From the NCBI GenBank assembly GCA_964438715.1, contig CAYTLQ010000213.1, positions 1-11,695 on the forward strand: a DNA stretch of 11,695 nucleotides, written 5' to 3'. Below, piece after piece: positions 7,945-11,695 of the stretch. The notes beneath the pieces were generated by a model. It was not told the DNA's origin. It made no database searches and saw nothing but the letters and a program-made list of their open reading frames with translations. The position numbers and the translations under genes are program-made. Source of the stretch: CAYTLQ01 sp964438715. GTDB taxonomy: Bacteria > Bacteroidota > Ignavibacteria > Ignavibacteriales > Ignavibacteriaceae. Positions within the stretch are counted from its first letter, which is position 1. Each line of letters starts with the position of its first letter.

Positions 7945-9856
7945 ATTTATAGCTTCTTTTTGAAAGTTGAATATTTTCGTAAACAAGTTCTTCCTTATGC
8001 ATCACAGGTTCTTTACCATCTCCCGTAAATTCCCATGCCGCTACATAACTAAAGTTCTCATCATCACGCTTTGCCTCATTATCCTCTGTCTGGTATTCTT
8101 CACGGAAATGTCCGCCGCAGGATTCATTTCTGTGTAAGGCATCCCGTGCAACAAGTTCACCCAGTTCAAGAAAATCAGCAACGCGTCCGGCTTTTTCAAG
8201 TGACTGATTCAACTCTTCATTTTTCCCGATTATATTGACTTCTCGCCAGAACCGCTCGCGTAGTTCCTGAATAGAATTGATTGCGGATTCCAGCCCTTGA
8301 GCATTACGGGACATCCCCACATTATTCCACATAATTTTGCCAAGTTCTTTGTGGAAGTAATCAACTGAGAACTTTCCATTTGCTGAAAGCAGTTTCTGTA
8401 TCCGCTCGTTTGTTTGCGCTTCAGCCTCAGCAAAAGCCGGATGATCTGTGGTAATTTTTTCTATACCACCCTCAGCAAGGTAACCACCGATTGTGTAAGG
8501 GATAATGAAATAACCATCAGCTAATCCCTGCATCAGTGCTGAGGCTCCGAGTCTGTTTGCTCCATGGTCAGAAAAGTTCGCTTCACCCAATACAAATAAT
8601 CCCGGTAAATTACTCATCAGATTATAGTCAACCCACAAACCTCCCATTGTATAGTGAACTGCTGGATAAATTCTCATAGGTGTATTATAGGGATTTTCAC
8701 CGGTTATTTGTTCATACATTTGGAACAGATTTCCATAACGCTCTTCAATTTTAGCTTTTCCCAAGCGTTTTATCGCGTCACGGAAATCAAGGAATACTGC
8801 CTGCTTAGAGTGTCCTACTCCTCTTCCTTCATCACAAACCTGTTTGGCATTTCTTGAAGCAACATCACGAGGAACCAGGTTACCGAAGGATGGGTATTTT
8901 CTTTCAAGAAAATAATCTCTCTCATCTTCAGGAATATCCTCCGGTTTACGGGTATCACCCTGTTTTTTCGGAACCCAGACTCTGCCATCATTTCGTAAGC
9001 TCTCACTCATCAGAGTAAGTTTCGACTGATGATCGCCACTGACAGGAATACAAGTTGGATGAATCTGAACATAACAAGGATTAGCAAAGAGAGCTCCTTT
9101 TTTATGAGCACGCCATATTGCCGTGGCATTGCTTCCTTTAGCATTTGTTGAAAGGTAATAAACATTACCGTAACCGCCGGTGGCTAATAAAACTGCATCT
9201 GCAGAGAATCTTTCGATTTTACCGTTAACCAAATTACGCGCAATTATACCACGAGCTCTGCCGTTGATAACCACGAGCTCTAACATCTCATAACGAGAAT
9301 ACATTTTTACCTGTCCGGCACCAATTTGCCGGGACATAGCACTGTAAGCGCCAAGTAACAACTGCTGACCTGTTTGTCCTCTGGCATAGAATGTACGGCT
9401 TACCTGAGCACCGCCAAATGACCTGTTATCGAGATATCCGCCATACTCTCTTGCAAATGGTACGCCCAGGGCTACCGACTGATCGATAATGTTAACACTC
9501 AATTCTGCTAAGCGATAAACATTTGCTTCACGGGCGCGATAGTCACCTCCCTTAATGGTGTCATAAAAAAGTCGGTAAATACTATCACCGTCATTCTGAT
9601 AATTTTTTGCCGCATTTATACCGCCCTGTGCCGCAATACTGTGTGCTCTTCGACCGCTATCCTGAAAACAGAATGTTTTAACATTATACCCTAATTCTGC
9701 TAAACTTGCCGAAGCCGAAGCACCTGCAAGACCTGTTCCAACAACAATAATATCATATTTTCTTTTGTTTGCGGGATTTACTAATTTTAATTGAGAACGA
9801 TGCTTTGTCCATTTTTCAGACAATATTCCGGATGGGATTTTTGCGTTTAATTCCAT
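7943..9856 (-). CDS. sdhA: Succinate dehydrogenase/fumarate reductase flavoprotein subunit
   Basis: The 637-residue protein is the catalytic FAD subunit of complex II, interconverting succinate and fumarate on the cytoplasmic side. The Rossmann dinucleotide motif GTGLAGASASASLAELG starts at residue 40. His72 in RRAHSIAAQGGINA is the expected covalent FAD attachment site. Likely active-site residues are His266 (QIHPT), Arg330 (VPRDVASR), His401 (HYTMGG) and Arg435 (GANRLGASAL). The roughly 35-residue N-terminal extension (IPSGILSEKWTKHR...KLVNPANKRK) is characteristic of the Bacteroidota/Chlorobi type-B enzyme. The start is supported by AAGGAGAGG (9870-9862), 5 nt before the ATG and overlapping the sdhC stop; the sdhC-sdhA gap is 12 nt. 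Succinate oxidation is the more likely direction in a respiring cell, but fumarate reduction cannot be excluded. Confidence 0.98.
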   Translation of the reverse strand: MELNAKIPSGILSEKWTKHRSQLKLVNPANKRKYDIIVVGTGLAGASASASLAELGYNVKTFCFQDSGRRAHSIAAQGGINAAKNYQNDGDSIYRLFYDTIKGGDYRAREANVYRLAELSVNIIDQSVALGVPFAREYGGYLDNRSFGGAQVSRTFYARGQTGQQLLLGAYSAMSRQIGAGQVKMYSRYEMLELVVINGRARGIIARNLVNGKIERFSADAVLLATGGYGNVYYLSTNAKGSNATAIWRAHKKGALFANPCYVQIHPTCIPVSGDHQSKLTLMSESLRNDGRVWVPKKQGDTRKPEDIPEDERDYFLERKYPSFGNLVPRDVASRNAKQVCDEGRGVGHSKQAVFLDFRDAIKRLGKAKIEERYGNLFQMYEQITGENPYNTPMRIYPAVHYTMGGLWVDYNLMSNLPGLFVLGEANFSDHGANRLGASALMQGLADGYFIIPYTIGGYLAEGGIEKITTDHPAFAEAEAQTNERIQKLLSANGKFSVDYFHKELGKIMWNNVGMSRNAQGLESAINSIQELRERFWREVNIIGKNEELNQSLEKAGRVADFLELGELVARDALHRNESCGGHFREEYQTEDNEAKRDDENFSYVAAWEFTGDGKEPVMHKEELVYENIQLSKRSYK

Positions 9857-9868
9857 AATTCCCTCTCC

Positions 9869-10522
9869 TTAACCTTTAATGAGAAAATAAATTGGCATAG
9901 ATGCGTACCCCAGCGGTACGAGAATTGAAAATAACAACCCTAATTTTTTAATAAGTGGTGTGTATTTTTTATGATTAAGTCCCAGGGTCTGAAATGCACT
10001 TTGGAACCCATGATTGAGGTGTAACCCAAGCAATATCATAGCAAAAATATAAAAGCCTGAATATATCGGGTTAGTGAATGCCCTTACTACCGTATCATAC
10101 ATTGTTTCTTCTACTCCAACGATCCTGTGGGCAAAGAAAAAACTTCGCAGGTGAACAATCAGAAAAACAATTATGAGGGTACCGGAGAGCGCCATTGAGC
10201 GGGATGTAAATGTACTGTTTTCTCCGGCCGCATTCATTTTATATTGAACGGGACGCGCTTTTTTATTTGCAAAATAAAGAGTAATTCCATCAATCATATG
10301 AAAGAGGAATCCAAGCGCTAAACCAATTTCAAGTATTCGTATTATTGGATTTGTACTCATAAATTCTGAGTATGCGTTAAAAGCCTCACCATTGTCGTTG
10401 CGGAATAATGCAAAATTACCAGCAAGATGGACTATGAGGAAAGAACAAAGAAATAGACCGGTAAGAGACATAATGAGCTTCTTGCCGATAGAGGATGAAA
10501 ATGTTTTGGTGAACCAACCCAT
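9869..10522 (-). CDS. sdhC: Succinate dehydrogenase cytochrome b subunit, type B (di-heme, five-helix)
   Basis: The 217-residue membrane anchor has five hydrophobic segments: about 15-36, 60-83, 111-130, 152-172 and 193-214. Four histidines fit the type-B heme ligands of Bacillus and Wolinella anchors: His32 (IVHLAGN), His75 (FLFHMIDG), His124 (LIVHLRS) and His168 (GLHLNHG), so two b hemes are expected. There is no separate SdhD, as is usual for this type; the partner quinone is probably menaquinone. The residue two before His168 is Gly166, where Wolinella fumarate reductase has the proton-pathway Glu180. It is the first gene of the operon, with AAGGAG (10534-10529) 6 nt before its ATG and a candidate promoter upstream. 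Confidence 0.96.
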   Translation of the reverse strand: MGWFTKTFSSSIGKKLIMSLTGLFLCSFLIVHLAGNFALFRNDNGEAFNAYSEFMSTNPIIRILEIGLALGFLFHMIDGITLYFANKKARPVQYKMNAAGENSTFTSRSMALSGTLIIVFLIVHLRSFFFAHRIVGVEETMYDTVVRAFTNPIYSGFYIFAMILLGLHLNHGFQSAFQTLGLNHKKYTPLIKKLGLLFSILVPLGYASMPIYFLIKG

Positions 10523-10576
10523 TAAATACTCCTTGAATATAATCGGAATTTGACCGAAACGCTAAAAAGAATGTTT

Positions 10577-10593
10577 TAATTTTCGGAAAATTA
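10577..10593. repeat. 17-bp perfect palindrome overlapping the sdhC promoter
   Basis: TAATTTTCGGAAAATTA has 8-bp perfect arms around a single central G. Its half reads as the TAATTTTC -7 element on the minus strand, so a protein bound here would cover the proposed sdhC promoter. It could be an operator or simply a promoter element with coincidental symmetry. Confidence 0.5.
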
Positions 10594-10616
10594 CGATATT
10601 CTGCCTGAAAATGAAA
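10586..10616 (-). promoter_or_regulatory. Candidate Bacteroidota-type promoter of the sdhCAB operon
   Basis: On the minus strand TTTC (10616-10613) is followed after 19 nt by TAATTTTC (10593-10586), about 63 nt before the sdhC ATG. The -7 octamer and the spacer length are identical to those of the candidate promoter before the S8 protease gene, and the surrounding CGTAATTTTCC is shared. Both elements carry one mismatch to the TTTG/TAnnTTTG consensus. Confidence 0.4.
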
Positions 10617-10719
10617 ACCCCCTGAAATTATCGGAAGTTATTATGAACTATTCTGAAGGATTTTTGAACCTGTTCCAGTCTCTAGAATTTATAATAATTA
10701 TCATTCGCTTTTCCCGATA

Positions 10720-10738
10720 TTTACTTCAATGAAGTAAA
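10720..10738. repeat. 19-bp perfect palindrome in the divergent region
   Basis: TTTACTTCAATGAAGTAAA has 9-bp perfect arms around one base. The loop would be too small for a good terminator, and the flanking A-run (10739-10743) is not a T-run on the plus strand, so a dimeric regulator's DNA site is the likelier reading. It sits about 25 nt upstream of the TATAAT candidate of the rightward gene and about 200 nt from sdhC. Confidence 0.5.
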
Positions 10739-10762
10739 AAAAATCAGGGCAGAAAGTTTCTC

Positions 10763-10768
10763 TATAAT
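10763..10768 (+). promoter_or_regulatory. Possible -10/-7 element for the 77-residue gene
   Basis: TATAAT followed by ATTTTG lies about 50 nt before the ATG at 10817. The TTTG is one base out of register for TAnnTTTG, and no good -33/-35 partner is seen. If transcription starts shortly after, it favours the start codon at 10817 over the one at 10772. Confidence 0.25.
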
Positions 10769-10816
10769 ATTTTGAATGCTTTATTTATCTTAAGGATAAA
10801 ATTTTCAAACTTGAGT

Positions 10817-11050
10817 ATGGCAAAATCTAATAAACAGGTAAGAACTGCGCCACCGGTGCAAACAAACAACCAGAATAAGAAAAAAAATAACTCAAAACCG
10901 CTGGTCGATCCGAGGTATAAAAGCCTTGTTAATACAATAATATTCATTCTTATACTGCTCATATTTTTTATTGTAAACAATACACGCAAAGAGCCGGAAA
11001 GCGGCCCATATCCGCCTTTTTATAACAAGGCTGAAAATAAATCACGATAA
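10817..11050 (+). CDS. Small single-pass membrane protein, function unknown
   Basis: From the ATG at 10817 the product is 77 residues. A basic, Asn/Gln/Lys-rich N-terminus (1 to about 35) is followed by one transmembrane helix (about 38-54, LVNTIIFILILLIFFIV). A short Pro-rich tail (GPYPPFYN) follows and probably lies outside the cytoplasmic membrane by the positive-inside rule. An in-frame ATG at 10772 would add 15 residues, but it sits next to the only -10-like sequence, and MAKSNKQ is a more natural start. Neither start has a Shine-Dalgarno site. I do not recognise a family. The basic-tail-then-helix layout loosely resembles the N-terminus of FtsH-type proteins, but no protease domain follows. 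The TlpA-like gene begins 54 nt downstream on the same strand, so co-transcription is likely. Confidence 0.65.
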   Translation: MAKSNKQVRTAPPVQTNNQNKKKNNSKPLVDPRYKSLVNTIIFILILLIFFIVNNTRKEPESGPYPPFYNKAENKSR

Positions 11051-11104
11051 GTGAATCCGGTTGGAACTTTTTTCATCTAACCTAAGTAAAACAGTAATAA
11101 AAAA

Positions 11105-11620
11105 ATGTCGAGAACAATGAAAATAAGTCTTTTATCAATTCTAAGTTTAGCCGCAATACTCTACATCGGCGGTAATTTTTTCGATAAATCAGAAACATTC
11201 GCCGGTGATAAAAAGAAAGCCGCAGATTTTGCACTTGTTACTTTCGATGGAAAAACAATAAAACTCTCCGATTACAAAAATAAAATTGTAATACTCGACT
11301 TCTGGGCTACCTGGTGTCCGCCCTGCCGTAAAGGTATTCCCGATCTTATTGCGATTCAAAATGAATTCAAAAAAGATGTCGTGGTAATTGGTATTTCTCT
11401 CGATACCGACACCAAAAAAGATGTACCCGCTTTTATCAAAAATTATGGTATTAATTACCCGATTGTGCAATTCAATGAAAAGGTAATTAATGATTACGGT
11501 GGAATTGAAGCTATTCCGACAAGTTTCGTAATCGATAAAAAAGGGATGATCGTCGATATGCATGTTGGTCTGGTAAGTAAAAGCACATACACCGACCTGA
11601 TAAAAAAGCTCCTCAAATAA
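11105..11620 (+). CDS. Membrane-anchored TlpA/ResA-like thioredoxin-family protein
   Basis: The 171-residue protein has an uncleaved or cleavable hydrophobic N-terminus (about 6-23) followed by one thioredoxin-fold domain (about 37-171). The redox motif is WCPPC (Cys71 and Cys74) in LDFWATWCPPCRKGIPDL, and the cis-proline is Pro138 in AIPTSFVID. VTFDGKTIKLSDYKNKIV before the motif is typical of the TlpA/ResA/AhpC-TSA group. Such proteins exchange disulfides outside the cytoplasmic membrane, commonly reducing apocytochrome c or other exported thiol proteins; the partner here is unknown. A second ATG at 11117 (residue 5) is an equally possible start, since neither has a Shine-Dalgarno site, only an A-rich leader. 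A strong terminator follows 10 nt after the stop. Confidence 0.93.
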   Translation: MSRTMKISLLSILSLAAILYIGGNFFDKSETFAGDKKKAADFALVTFDGKTIKLSDYKNKIVILDFWATWCPPCRKGIPDLIAIQNEFKKDVVVIGISLDTDTKKDVPAFIKNYGINYPIVQFNEKVINDYGGIEAIPTSFVIDKKGMIVDMHVGLVSKSTYTDLIKKLLK

Positions 11621-11630
11621 CATTTTATAT

Positions 11631-11652
11631 GCCCCGGTAACGGGGCTTTTTT
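11631..11652 (+). terminator. Rho-independent terminator after the TlpA-like gene
   Basis: GCCCCG (11631-11636), a GTAA tetraloop and CGGGGC (11641-11646) form a perfect 6-bp GC stem followed by six T residues (11647-11652). There is no matching T-run on the minus strand, so it ends rightward transcription. Nothing recognisable is seen in the remaining 43 nt. Confidence 0.92.
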
Positions 11653-11695
11653 ATGGAAAAAGGCACGAAAAACGATTTGATGGACTACATTTAAC

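Larger units (their letters stand above)
10523..10816. other. Divergent regulatory region between sdhC and the 77-residue membrane protein gene
   Basis: These 294 nt contain no convincing gene. They hold a candidate sdhC promoter, two perfect palindromes (10577-10593 and 10720-10738), and three copies of TCGGAA on the plus strand (10543, 10583, 10631). A TATAAT near 10763 may belong to the rightward gene. An ATG at 10772, in frame with the 77-residue gene, lies immediately after that TATAAT and is unlikely to be used. Confidence 0.6.

Noticed and set aside
10772..10816. Upstream in-frame start for the 77-residue protein
   Set aside because: It would place the start codon right at the only -10-like sequence, leaving no leader, and adds residues with no family support.
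11189..11623. 144-residue open frame on the minus strand
   Set aside because: It is exactly antisense to the TlpA-like gene, which has a complete thioredoxin motif, a signal anchor and a matching terminator.
11653..11694. 13-residue open frame after the final terminator
   Set aside because: It starts at the end of the terminator T-run, has no ribosome binding site, and is too short to support as a gene.

Overview
The window most likely comes from a member of the Ignavibacteria/Chlorobi branch of the Bacteroidota-related (FCB) bacteria. Four observations support this. The leftmost gene is a secreted subtilisin whose C-terminus carries the NYPNPFNPST motif, typical of type IX-sorted proteins in this group. 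The succinate dehydrogenase is the three-subunit, type-B, menaquinone-linked form with a Bacteroidota/Chlorobi-style SdhA N-terminus. Obg lacks the OCT domain and has SKxD at its G4 position. Candidate promoters look like the Bacteroidota pattern (TTTG, about 19 nt, TAnnTTTG) rather than the E. coli one. The genus is not determinable from the sequence alone.

Layout. From 1 to 10522 every gene reads leftward. Going in the direction of transcription: (i) sdhC-sdhA-sdhB (10522 to 7189), a compact operon with strong Shine-Dalgarno sites, closed by a hairpin terminator at 7139-7169; (ii) a 722-residue protein of unknown function, obg, an M48-family lipoprotein protease and an aldo/keto reductase (7101 to 2039), with gaps of 3, 26 and 18 nt that suggest one transcript; (iii) a subtilisin-like S8 protease (1835 leftward), cut by the window edge and with its own candidate promoter. 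From 10817 two genes read rightward: a 77-residue single-pass membrane protein and a membrane-anchored TlpA/ResA-like thioredoxin, closed by a strong terminator at 11631-11652.

How the parts relate. SdhCAB is complex II: it oxidises succinate to fumarate in the cytoplasm and passes electrons through three iron-sulfur clusters and two b hemes to quinone. The TlpA-like protein points to thiol-disulfide exchange outside the cytoplasmic membrane. The M48 lipoprotein and the S8 protease are envelope or secreted proteases. Obg is a conserved ribosome-associated GTPase; the uncharacterised acidic 722-residue protein directly upstream, 3 nt from its start codon, is the least explained gene here.

No RNA gene, CRISPR array, insertion sequence, prophage or defence locus was seen. 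This is mostly ordinary chromosomal housekeeping DNA. The points most worth following are the 722-residue protein coupled to obg, two perfect palindromes between sdhC and the divergent membrane-protein gene, and two candidate promoters with matching elements and identical 19-nt spacing.
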